A stretch of 64,000 bases of DNA from assembly GCA_902553005.1 (NCBI GenBank), contig CACDIK010000002.1, positions 26,192-90,191 on the forward strand, written 5' to 3'. The position numbers and the translations under genes are program-made. Below, in pieces: positions 56,589-64,000 of this stretch (positions are counted from its first letter, which is position 1; each line of letters begins with the position of its first letter). Origin of the DNA: an uncultured Alphaproteobacteria bacterium. GTDB taxonomy: Bacteria > Pseudomonadota > Alphaproteobacteria > HIMB59 > GCA-002718135. Under the pieces are notes generated by a model. That model saw only the letters and a program-made list of their open reading frames with translations. It ran no database searches and was not told the DNA's origin.

Positions 56589-56616
56589 CTTGTATTTTAA
56601 AACTTTTTTCCCATAT
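56589..56616 (+). promoter_or_regulatory. RpoH (sigma-32)-type promoter for dnaK
   Basis: CTTGTA (56589-56594), 14-nt spacer, TCCCATAT (56609-56616), against CTTGAA-N13/14-CCCCATNT. It lies 53 bp before the dnaK ATG in the 125-bp grpE-dnaK spacer, giving a normal leader. Confidence 0.7.
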
Positions 56617-56668
56617 CTAAAGTAGCCAATGTTGATTGGTAAATAATTAATTAAAGAGGACATAAAAT

Positions 56669-58591
56669 ATGGCAAAAGTAATTGGTATTGATTTAGGTAC
56701 TACAAACTCCTGCGTTGCAGTAATGGACGGTAAGGAAGCAAAAGTAATTGAAAACTCAGAAGGTGGAAGAACAACACCATCAATGGTAGCGTTCAGTGAC
56801 ACAAAAGAAAAACTTGTTGGACAATCAGCTAAAAGACAAGCAGTAACTAATTCTGAAAATACTTTATTTGCCATAAAAAGATTAATCGGAAGAACATTTG
56901 AGGATGAAGCAGTTAAGTCTGATAGCGGATTAGTACCTTATAAAATTGTAAAAGGTGATAACGGTGATGCTTGGGTAGAAGCACGTGGAGATAAATATAG
57001 TCCCAGTCAAATTAGTGCATTCATTTTACAAAAAATGAAAGAGACAGCAGAGTCTTATCTAGGAGATACTGTTACTCAAGCAGTTATAACAGTTCCCGCA
57101 TATTTTAATGATGCTCAAAGACAAGCAACAAAAGATGCTGGAAAAATAGCTGGACTAGAAGTTTTAAGAATTATTAACGAGCCTACTGCTGCAGCGTTAG
57201 CATATGGTTTAGATAAAAAGAAAACTGGTACTGTTGCTGTTTATGATCTTGGTGGAGGTACATTTGATATTTCTATCTTAGAAATTGGTGATGGTGTTTT
57301 TGAAGTTAAATCAACCAATGGTGATACACACCTTGGTGGTGAAGATTTTGATCTTAAAATCATTGATTATCTAGCTGACGAATTCAAAAAAGATAATGGT
57401 ATTGATTTACGCTCAGATAAACTTGCTCTTCAACGTTTGAAAGAGGCTGCTGAGAAAGCAAAAATTGAATTATCAAGCTCAACTGAAACAGAAGTTAACT
57501 TGCCATTCATTACTGCTGATCAATCTGGCCCTAAACATTTAACGATTAAATTATCGAGAGCAAAACTTGAAGCTATCGTAGGTGAACTTTTAAACCAAAG
57601 TTTAAAACCTTGCGAAATGGCACTCAAAGATGCCGGTTTACAAGCTGCTGAAATTGATGATGTTATTTTAGTTGGTGGTATGACAAGAATGCCTAAAGTA
57701 ACTGAGATAGTAAAAAACTTCTTTGGTAAAGAACCTAATAAAGGTGTTAACCCCGATGAGGTTGTTGCTTCTGGTGCTGCTATTCAAGCAGGAGTATTAC
57801 AAGGTGATGTCAAAGATGTATTATTACTTGATGTTACACCTTTATCACTAGGCATTGAAACACTTGGCGGTGTATTTACAAAACTTATTGATAAAAACAC
57901 AACTATCCCAACAAAGAAGAGCCAGGTATTTTCTACAGCTGAAGATAATCAGAGTGCAGTAACAATTAGAGTATTTCAAGGTGAAAGAGAAATGGCTGCT
58001 GATAACAAATTACTAGGTCAGTTTGATTTAGTAGGTATTCCACCTGCCGCAAGAGGAATGCCTCAAATTGAAGTAACTTTTGATATTGATGCAAATGGTA
58101 TTGTAAACGTTTCTGCTAAAGACAAATCAACTGGTAAAGAACAACAAATCAAGATCCAGGCTTCTGGTGGATTATCAGATGAAGAGATTGAAAAAATGGT
58201 CAAAGAGGCAGAAGAAAATGCTGAAGCTGACAAAAAGAAAAGAGAAGCTGTTGATACTAGAAACCACGCTGATAGTTTAATTAATGAAACTGAAAAGAAT
58301 TTAAAAGAGCACGGAGATAAAATTCCTGAAGCTGATAGAAATAAAATCACCGAAGATATTGAAGAGCTTAAGAAAGTAAAAGACGGTGAGGATTTAGAAG
58401 CTATAAAATCTAAAACTGAAGCACTTGTTCAGTCATCTCTTAAAATGGGTGAAGCAATTTATAAACAAAACCCTCAAGGTGCTGGACCTCAACCTGATCC
58501 ATCTGGTGCTGAACCATCAGCTGATAATACAAAAGATGAAAAAGTTGTAGATGCTGAATTTGAAGAAGTAGACGAAGATAAAAAAGATTAA
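56669..58591 (+). CDS. dnaK: Chaperone DnaK (Hsp70)
   Basis: 640 aa, full length. [11 protein letters not shown] at the N-terminus, [14 protein letters not shown] near 190-203 and [13 protein letters not shown] near 332-344 form the ATPase site; the substrate domain starts after [14 protein letters not shown]. It ends in an acidic EEVDEDKKD tail. Good RBS (AGAGGA) and RpoH-type promoter. With dnaJ, 28 bp downstream, it forms the core heat-shock folding operon. Confidence 0.99.
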   Translation: MAKVIGIDLGTTNSCVAVMDGKEAKVIENSEGGRTTPSMVAFSDTKEKLVGQSAKRQAVTNSENTLFAIKRLIGRTFEDEAVKSDSGLVPYKIVKGDNGDAWVEARGDKYSPSQISAFILQKMKETAESYLGDTVTQAVITVPAYFNDAQRQATKDAGKIAGLEVLRIINEPTAAALAYGLDKKKTGTVAVYDLGGGTFDISILEIGDGVFEVKSTNGDTHLGGEDFDLKIIDYLADEFKKDNGIDLRSDKLALQRLKEAAEKAKIELSSSTETEVNLPFITADQSGPKHLTIKLSRAKLEAIVGELLNQSLKPCEMALKDAGLQAAEIDDVILVGGMTRMPKVTEIVKNFFGKEPNKGVNPDEVVASGAAIQAGVLQGDVKDVLLLDVTPLSLGIETLGGVFTKLIDKNTTIPTKKSQVFSTAEDNQSAVTIRVFQGEREMAADNKLLGQFDLVGIPPAARGMPQIEVTFDIDANGIVNVSAKDKSTGKEQQIKIQASGGLSDEEIEKMVKEAEENAEADKKKREAVDTRNHADSLINETEKNLKEHGDKIPEADRNKITEDIEELKKVKDGEDLEAIKSKTEALVQSSLKMGEAIYKQNPQGAGPQPDPSGAEPSADNTKDEKVVDAEFEEVDEDKKD

Positions 58592-58619
58592 CGCTCCATA
58601 ATTTTTATAAGGAGGAGAT

Positions 58620-59753
58620 GTGGCTGATAAAGATTTCTATGAGATACTTGGTGTTCAACGAAATGCCAGTGAAGATGAAATAAAAAAAGCTTATAGAAAA
58701 CAAGCCATGAAATATCATCCTGATCGTAACAAGGATGACAAAACTGCTGAAAGAAAATTTAAAGAAGCAGCTGCTGCTTACGAAGTTCTAAAAGATTCAG
58801 AAAAAAGATCAGCTTATGATCAATATGGACATGACGCTTTCAAACAAGGTGGAATGGGTGGAGCTCAAGGGTTTGGAGATTTTGCAGGGGGCTTTTCTGA
58901 TATCTTTGAAGAGTTCTTTGGTGGGGGTTTTGGAGGACAATCATCAAGAAGACGAGGATCTCAAAGAGGAAGTGATCTTCGTTATAATATGTCCGTTTCA
59001 CTATTCGAAGCTTTCACTGGAAAGAAACCACAAATAAGAATTCCAACCTATGTTGGTTGTGATGCATGTGCAGCAACTGGAAGCGCAGATAAATCTGGAC
59101 CAAGTACTTGTTCTACCTGTGGTGGTGCAGGAAAAGTACGATCTCAACAAGGCTTCTTTTCAATTGAAAGACCTTGCCCTACATGTGGCGGAGAAGGTTC
59201 AAGTATAAAAAATCCATGTCTTAAATGTTCTGGAACAGGGAATATAAAAAAACAAAAAACAATTTCAGTCACTATCCCTGCTGGTGTTGATACAGGTACA
59301 AGAATTCGAATAGCCGGTGAAGGTGAACCTGGTGAAAGAGGTGCAGGAAATGGAGATCTGTATATTTTTGTTGAAGTTCAAAAAGATAAACTTTTTGAAA
59401 GAGAAGAAGAAAATCTATTTTGTGAAATACCAATTTCAATCACTACTGCTATTTTAGGTGGTGAAATAGAAGTACCAACAATAGAGGGAAAAAAAGCCAG
59501 ACTTAATATCCCCGCAGGAACACAGTCTGAAACTCAATTTAGACTACGCGGCAAAGGAATGAGTATACTTCGACAAAGTAGACGTGGAGATATGTATGTG
59601 CAAGCAAATGTTGAAATACCAGTCAACCTAAATAGTAAACAAAAAGATATTTTGAGAGAGTTCGAAAATGAAGGAGGAACCTCAAAAAAACACAGTCCAA
59701 AATCACAAGGCTTTTTCTCAAAATTAAAAGAAGTCTGGGAAGATTTAACTTAA
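58620..59753 (+). CDS. dnaJ: Chaperone DnaJ (Hsp40)
   Basis: 377 aa, GTG start at 58620 after a strong AGGAGGAG RBS; an out-of-frame ATG overlaps it by two bases. J domain with YHPDRN near residues 33-38, then a Gly/Phe-rich region. Four zinc-cluster repeats: [24 protein letters not shown] and CLKCSGTG. The C-terminal substrate domain is complete. It stimulates DnaK ATPase. Confidence 0.98.
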   Translation: MADKDFYEILGVQRNASEDEIKKAYRKQAMKYHPDRNKDDKTAERKFKEAAAAYEVLKDSEKRSAYDQYGHDAFKQGGMGGAQGFGDFAGGFSDIFEEFFGGGFGGQSSRRRGSQRGSDLRYNMSVSLFEAFTGKKPQIRIPTYVGCDACAATGSADKSGPSTCSTCGGAGKVRSQQGFFSIERPCPTCGGEGSSIKNPCLKCSGTGNIKKQKTISVTIPAGVDTGTRIRIAGEGEPGERGAGNGDLYIFVEVQKDKLFEREEENLFCEIPISITTAILGGEIEVPTIEGKKARLNIPAGTQSETQFRLRGKGMSILRQSRRGDMYVQANVEIPVNLNSKQKDILREFENEGGTSKKHSPKSQGFFSKLKEVWEDLT

Positions 59754-59794
59754 TTTCTTTTCAACTTACAATCACCAAAGTATAAGAAGTTTGT

Positions 59795-60598
59795 ATGGCA
59801 AAAATTAAAATAGCAGTTGCAGGTTGTCTTGGCCGAATGGGTCAGGAAATATCGAAACAAATTTTACAAAATAAAATTTTAGAATTTGTCGGTGGTTTTG
59901 AACACAAAAAACATAAAGATATTAACAAACCTTTAAAGAAAGTTTCAAGTATACACTCTGCAAAATTAGTTACAGCTAATGCAGCACAGTTAATCAAAGA
60001 AGCAAATGTCATCATTGATTTTACAACACCTGAGTCTACTTTAGATAATCTCAAAATCGCCTCTGAAAATAAAACAGCAGTTGTTATTGGTACAACTGGA
60101 ATGACGGATGCACAAAAAAAGAAAGTAAAAAGTTATTCTAAAAAAATACCTATACTCATGTCTTCTAATATGAGTTTGGGCGTTAACTTACTATTTAACT
60201 TAGTAAAACAAACAGCCTCAGCTCTAAAAGATACTGATTATGATATTGAAATTTCTGAGACTCATCACAAACATAAAAAAGATGCCCCTTCTGGAACTGC
60301 ATTATCTCTGGGTGAGTATGCTGCTGAAGGTAGAAAAACTAAATTAAATAAATCAAAAGTTTTAGATCGTACAAAAAAACTAACATCTAGAAAAAAAGGT
60401 GACATTGGTTTTTCTGTTACAAGAGGTGGTGAAATTGCAGGTGAACATACAGTAAGTTTTATTGGTACAAACGATAGAGTTAATCTAGTTCATAAAGCTA
60501 ATAATCGATCAATTTTTGTAGACGGGGCTATTGAAGCAGCTATTTTTATTTCTAAAAAGAGAACAGGTTTTTTCAATATGAATGATTTGTTATTTTAA
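59795..60598 (+). CDS. dapB: 4-hydroxy-tetrahydrodipicolinate reductase
   Basis: 267 aa, NAD(P)H-dependent step to lysine and meso-diaminopimelate. VAGCLGRMGQEI at residues 8-19 binds the cofactor, FTTPESTLDNL near 78-88, the catalytic ETHHKHKKDAPSGTAL near 158-173 is complete, and the C-terminal FGMNDLLF-type tail reads FFNMNDLLF. Shares a TTAA stop with the convergent DUF2244 gene. Confidence 0.97.
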   Translation: MAKIKIAVAGCLGRMGQEISKQILQNKILEFVGGFEHKKHKDINKPLKKVSSIHSAKLVTANAAQLIKEANVIIDFTTPESTLDNLKIASENKTAVVIGTTGMTDAQKKKVKSYSKKIPILMSSNMSLGVNLLFNLVKQTASALKDTDYDIEISETHHKHKKDAPSGTALSLGEYAAEGRKTKLNKSKVLDRTKKLTSRKKGDIGFSVTRGGEIAGEHTVSFIGTNDRVNLVHKANNRSIFVDGAIEAAIFISKKRTGFFNMNDLLF

Positions 60599-61041
60599 TA
60601 ATAGCTTAATTGTCTTTTAATTCTTAAGTACAAACTTTCCTTTAAATCAGCATGCAAGAAAGTTGCAACTTCAGTTTCTTTATCTGATTCTCTAATTGAT
60701 AACTTGGATGTATTTTTAAATTTTGTAAAAAAAACTTTAGACCAATAAGTGCTGAATTTAGATGAATGTAAAAGTTTATCACCTTTATATTTCTTTATAG
60801 ATATCTCTTTTTTATCAATATTAATTTCATCCTTAATATTTTTCTCTTTGAAATATAAACGGATTAAATAAAAAATAACCAAGTATTCAAGTCCAAGAAA
60901 TATAGATATAGGCCAAGCACCTTGTATAATTAGAAAAATAGAGAACAATGAAATCCAACTAATAAATATAATTCCTAAAATTAAGAAGACTGATTTAGAA
61001 CAGCTTTGATAAGGTATTATTTTTTCATTTAATGAATTCAT
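60595..61041 (-). CDS. DUF2244 membrane protein
   Basis: 148 aa. Two transmembrane segments close together near the N-terminus (SVFLILGIIFISWISLFSIF, core ILGIIFISWISLFS, and AWPISIFLGLEYLVIFY), then a cytoplasmic beta-rich tail (INIDKKEISIKKY and YWSKVFF). This is the DUF2244 layout; function unknown, and in other alphaproteobacteria often near cytochrome c oxidase or nth genes. No partner is visible here beyond the tail-to-tail dapB. Confidence 0.75.
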   Translation of the reverse strand: MNSLNEKIIPYQSCSKSVFLILGIIFISWISLFSIFLIIQGAWPISIFLGLEYLVIFYLIRLYFKEKNIKDEINIDKKEISIKKYKGDKLLHSSKFSTYWSKVFFTKFKNTSKLSIRESDKETEVATFLHADLKESLYLRIKRQLSYY

Positions 61042-61253
61042 AATATATCATTAATATAAAATAACCTTTCTGATAAAGGGACATATGTACACAGATGTTA
61101 AATCGATAATTTGCAGTTTATTATCAATTTATAATTGCTTCCAAATCCTAAAAAATGGCTAATTTCCTTTGATCTCTTGCTAATTTAGTAAGGAACATAT
61201 AGATGCATCCCCGAAAAAATATTAAGTAATAATCCTTATTTAATGGTGGCTTG

Positions 61254-64000
61254 ATGAAAAAGATTGGTAAAATTTTAGCAGCAAACAGAAGTGAAATTGC
61301 TATTCGAATTTTTAGAGCTGCTGAAGAGTCTGGTATTAAAACAGCTGCTATTTATTCTAAAGAAGATCGTTTTGCTATTCACCGATTTAAAACGGATGAA
61401 AGTTATTTAGTTGGTGAAGGCAAAGGTCCAATTCAAGCATATTTGGACATAGACTCGATTATTAAAATTGCTAAAGATGCAAAGGTTGATGCTATTCATC
61501 CAGGTTATGGATTTTTATCTGAGAGTCCTGAACTGGCTGAGCAATGTGAAATAAATGACATAACATTTATTGGACCTAGTAAAGAAATACTAAAAAGATT
61601 TGGAAATAAAACTGAAGCTAAAAAAGTTGCGGAAGAAGCAAAGGTAGGCACCGTTCCATCTGTTCTTGTAACAAAAGAAAATTTAAAAAGTGTTGAAAAA
61701 GAAGTTGAGAAAATTGGTTACCCAGTAATTGTTAAAGCTAGTTGGGGTGGTGGCGGTCGAGGAATGCGTGTTGTTAGATCAAGCAATGAATTAATAGATC
61801 AAATTACAACTGCTCAAAGTGAGTCACTTAAAGCTTTCGGAAAAGATGAAGTATTTATAGAAAAATTTTTAGAAGATGCTGCGCACATTGAAGTTCAAAT
61901 TTTAGGTGACAAACACGGAAATATCATACATCTTTTTGAAAGAGATTGTTCTCTTCAAAGAAGGCATCAAAAGATTATTGAAAGAGCACCCGCACATTTT
62001 CTTGAAAATAAAACTCGAGAAGAAATTTGTAACGCTGCTATTAAAATTGCAAAACAAGTTAGATACTTTGGTGCAGGAACTGTTGAATTTTTGTTTGATA
62101 AAAAATCTGGTGAATTTTATTTCATTGAAGTTAACCCAAGAATTCAAGTTGAACATACAGTTACAGAAGAAGTAACTGGTATTGATATTGTAAAAGCTCA
62201 AATTAAAATTGCAGAAGGTGAAAAAATTGGCTATCATTCAGCCCTTCCTAAACAAGAAGACATTCATCTAAATGGATTTGCTATTCAATGTAGAGTTACT
62301 ACCGAAGATCCGCTTAATAATTTTATGCCAGATTATGGGAAGATAATGACTTACCGATCAGCCGCTGGTTTTGGAGTGAGACTAGATGCAGCAAATGCTT
62401 CTTCGGGTTCGATCATTACACCGTATTATGATTCTTTACTTGTAAAAGTAACAACTTGGGCAAAGCATCAAGACGACTGTATTAAAAGAATGGATAGGGC
62501 TTTACGAGAATTTAGAATTAGAGGTGTTAAAACAAATTTAGTATTTCTTGAGTCTCTTATAAACAATAAAGATTTCCTTGAAGGAAATTACAATACCAAT
62601 TTTGTGGATACTAAAAAAGAGCTCTATGCTTATAATCCTCAAAAAGATCGAGCATCAAAAATCGTATCTTATCTTGGAAATATAATTGTAAATGGACACA
62701 ATGATGTATCTGGAAGAGTCAGTAATAATTCGACTGTAGAAGTTCAAATTCCTATTTCAAACACTAAAAGTGAAGAAAATAATTATGTAAAGGATTTACA
62801 AACTTTAGGTCCAGAAAAATTTGCAAAAAAAATAAAAGAAACACCCTACACCCTAATTACTGACACAACGATGCGTGATGCACACCAATCGCTTCTTGCT
62901 ACAAGAATGAGAACAGATGATCTTATTAATATTGCTGAATATTATAGTGAAAATCTAAGCAACTTGTTTTCGTTAGAATGTTGGGGTGGTGCAACTTTCG
63001 ATACATCGATGCGTTTTTTAAAAGAGGATCCTTGGGATAGATTAGCGAGATTAAATAAAAGGGCTCCTAACCTTCTAAAACAAATGCTCTTTAGGGGATC
63101 TAATGCTGTTGGATACAAAAATTATCCTGATAACGTTGTTAAACATTTCATTCAACAATCAGCAGAAGCTGGAATTGATGTATTCCGAGTTTTTGATTCA
63201 TTAAACCTAATTGATAATATGCGTGTTGCAATTGATGAAGTATGCAATAAAAATAAAATTTGTGAAGGAACTATCTGTTATACAAATGATGTAACTGATC
63301 CAAATGAGAAAAAATATACATTAAAATATTATATTGATCTTGTTAAAGATTTAGAAAAAGCAGGAGCACATATTATCGCTATTAAAGATATGGCGGGATT
63401 AGCAAAACCTAATGCTATAAAAAAATTAGTTAATGAAATTAAACAAACAACCGATCTTCCAATTCATTTCCATACTCACGATACATCTGGTACTTCATCA
63501 GCTTCAGTTCTAGCTGCTATAGAAGAAAAGGTAGATATCGTGGATCTTGCAATTGACTCGATGAGTGGATTAACATCACAACCTGCACTTGGATCAATCG
63601 TATCTATAATGAAACAAAATCATCAAGACCCAAAACTTGATGAAGAGGCTATAAGAACACTATCTTTATATTGGGAACAAGTTCGTCAAAATTATCATGC
63701 GTTTGAAACCGATTTCAAAGGTGGTAGTTCTGATGTGTATCTTCACCAAATGCCTGGTGGTCAGTTTACAAATTTAAAAGAACAAGCGAGATCATTGGGA
63801 ATTACAACTGATAAGTGGGGAATGGTTGCTAATAAATATGCAGAGGTAAACCAACTTTTTGGTGATATTGTTAAAGTTACACCTTCTTCTAAAATTGTAG
63901 GTGATATGGCGCTCTATATGATCGCTAATGATTTATCCAAAGAAGATGTGTTAGATCCAAAAAAAGAAATTTCTTTTCCTGCTTCAGTCATCGAATTTTT
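61254..64000 (+). CDS. pyc: Pyruvate carboxylase (3'-truncated by window)
   Basis: Open frame of 915 codons from ATG 61254 to the window edge (about 1145 aa expected). Makes oxaloacetate from pyruvate. Biotin carboxylase domain: ILAANRSEIAIRIFRAAEE at the start (core ANRSEIAIRI), HPGYGFLSE near 82-90, the ATP-grasp Gly-rich loop KASWGGGGRGMRVV near 162-175, FIEVNPRIQVEHTVTEE near 290-306. Carboxyltransferase domain from about residue 530: LITDTTMRDAHQSLLATRMR (core DTTMRDAHQS), FRVFDSLN near 645 and HTHDTSG near 742. The biotinyl domain lies beyond the window. The 212-bp spacer upstream holds only a weak dyad (TTCCTT/AAGGAA, near 61164-61195). Confidence 0.95.
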   Translation, partial: MKKIGKILAANRSEIAIRIFRAAEESGIKTAAIYSKEDRFAIHRFKTDESYLVGEGKGPIQAYLDIDSIIKIAKDAKVDAIHPGYGFLSESPELAEQCEINDITFIGPSKEILKRFGNKTEAKKVAEEAKVGTVPSVLVTKENLKSVEKEVEKIGYPVIVKASWGGGGRGMRVVRSSNELIDQITTAQSESLKAFGKDEVFIEKFLEDAAHIEVQILGDKHGNIIHLFERDCSLQRRHQKIIERAPAHFLENKTREEICNAAIKIAKQVRYFGAGTVEFLFDKKSGEFYFIEVNPRIQVEHTVTEEVTGIDIVKAQIKIAEGEKIGYHSALPKQEDIHLNGFAIQCRVTTEDPLNNFMPDYGKIMTYRSAAGFGVRLDAANASSGSIITPYYDSLLVKVTTWAKHQDDCIKRMDRALREFRIRGVKTNLVFLESLINNKDFLEGNYNTNFVDTKKELYAYNPQKDRASKIVSYLGNIIVNGHNDVSGRVSNNSTVEVQIPISNTKSEENNYVKDLQTLGPEKFAKKIKETPYTLITDTTMRDAHQSLLATRMRTDDLINIAEYYSENLSNLFSLECWGGATFDTSMRFLKEDPWDRLARLNKRAPNLLKQMLFRGSNAVGYKNYPDNVVKHFIQQSAEAGIDVFRVFDSLNLIDNMRVAIDEVCNKNKICEGTICYTNDVTDPNEKKYTLKYYIDLVKDLEKAGAHIIAIKDMAGLAKPNAIKKLVNEIKQTTDLPIHFHTHDTSGTSSASVLAAIEEKVDIVDLAIDSMSGLTSQPALGSIVSIMKQNHQDPKLDEEAIRTLSLYWEQVRQNYHAFETDFKGGSSDVYLHQMPGGQFTNLKEQARSLGITTDKWGMVANKYAEVNQLFGDIVKVTPSSKIVGDMALYMIANDLSKEDVLDPKKEISFPASVIEF

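Noticed and set aside
56981-57000. Third parS site in dnaK (CACGTG at about 56984)
   Set aside because: Only the central 6 bp match; flanks do not continue the TTTCACGTGAAA palindrome.
61902-62237. Opposing frames of about 90-110 codons at 61902-62237
   Set aside because: They lie inside the biotin carboxylase domain of the continuous pyruvate carboxylase frame, with low-complexity Phe/Asn- or Lys/Leu-rich products.
1-64000. CRISPR arrays, transposases, toxin-antitoxin pairs or anti-phage systems
   Set aside because: No spaced direct-repeat array, DDE or HUH-type protein, or recognisable defence gene pair was seen on either strand.

Overview
The window is a very A+T-rich (roughly 70% A+T by eye), tightly packed bacterial chromosome segment. 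The gene orders rho / oriC gap / maf-aroE-coaE-dnaQ-Tim44-smr, mnmE-mnmG-rsmG-parA-parB, rph/hrcA-grpE and hisBHAFE point to an alphaproteobacterium. Low G+C, very short spacers, many stop/start overlaps and a carotenoid/retinal operon suggest a streamlined marine lineage of the SAR11, HIMB59 or AEGEAN-169 type. I cannot fix the lineage from sequence alone.

Layout. 1-3839: the end of an rsmB-heparinase-purH block, in which purH is split into two overlapping genes at its domain boundary. 3840-10004: a loosely packed, accessory-looking region with two glycan-type genes, a TPR gene remnant, a 2OG-Fe oxygenase-like gene and two sulfotransferases. It ends at an intact tRNA-Gly. A 51-bp copy of the 3' part of that tRNA lies about 1.3 kb away, which looks like the attachment-site scar of a small integrated element. 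10059-14307: crtI-crtB-crtY-blh (lycopene, beta-carotene, retinal), with no crtE or rhodopsin in the window. 14365-22829: tRNA editing, thioredoxin-TPR, Lon-N, ubiquinone hydroxylase, ftsK, lolA, a divergent regulator, a PLP-binding protein and an abundant-type porin with its own terminator.

22869-41575 is the origin-proximal core. DUF3576-leuS-lptE-holA converge on the leftward mnmE-mnmG-rsmG-parA-parB run, which contains two palindromic parS-like sites. An alginate-lyase-like enzyme and a secreted FG-GAP protein sit between mnmE and rho. A 421-bp gap of about 17% G+C between rho and maf is the likely replication origin, since housekeeping genes point away from it on both sides. To its right come maf-aroE-coaE-dnaQ-Tim44-smr. 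A T4-type lysozyme occupies the slot between Tim44 and smr where Caulobacter-like genomes carry mltA.

41572-64000: an envelope cluster (DUF3108, ArnT-like GT-C, double-PAP2 phosphatase), the hslVU protease, a his operon with an embedded GNAT gene, an rsmI/LppC/BON cluster, rdgB-rph, the hrcA-grpE-dnaK-dnaJ chaperone set, dapB, and a pyruvate carboxylase running off the right edge. Heat-shock (RpoH-type) promoter matches precede dnaK and hslV.

No CRISPR array, rRNA, transposase or intact integrase was seen. The strongest items for follow-up are the split purH, the tRNA-Gly-bounded sulfotransferase cassette, the lysozyme in the mltA slot, the oriC/parS region with its polysaccharide-gene insertion, and convergent gene pairs that share a single TTAA as both stop codons.
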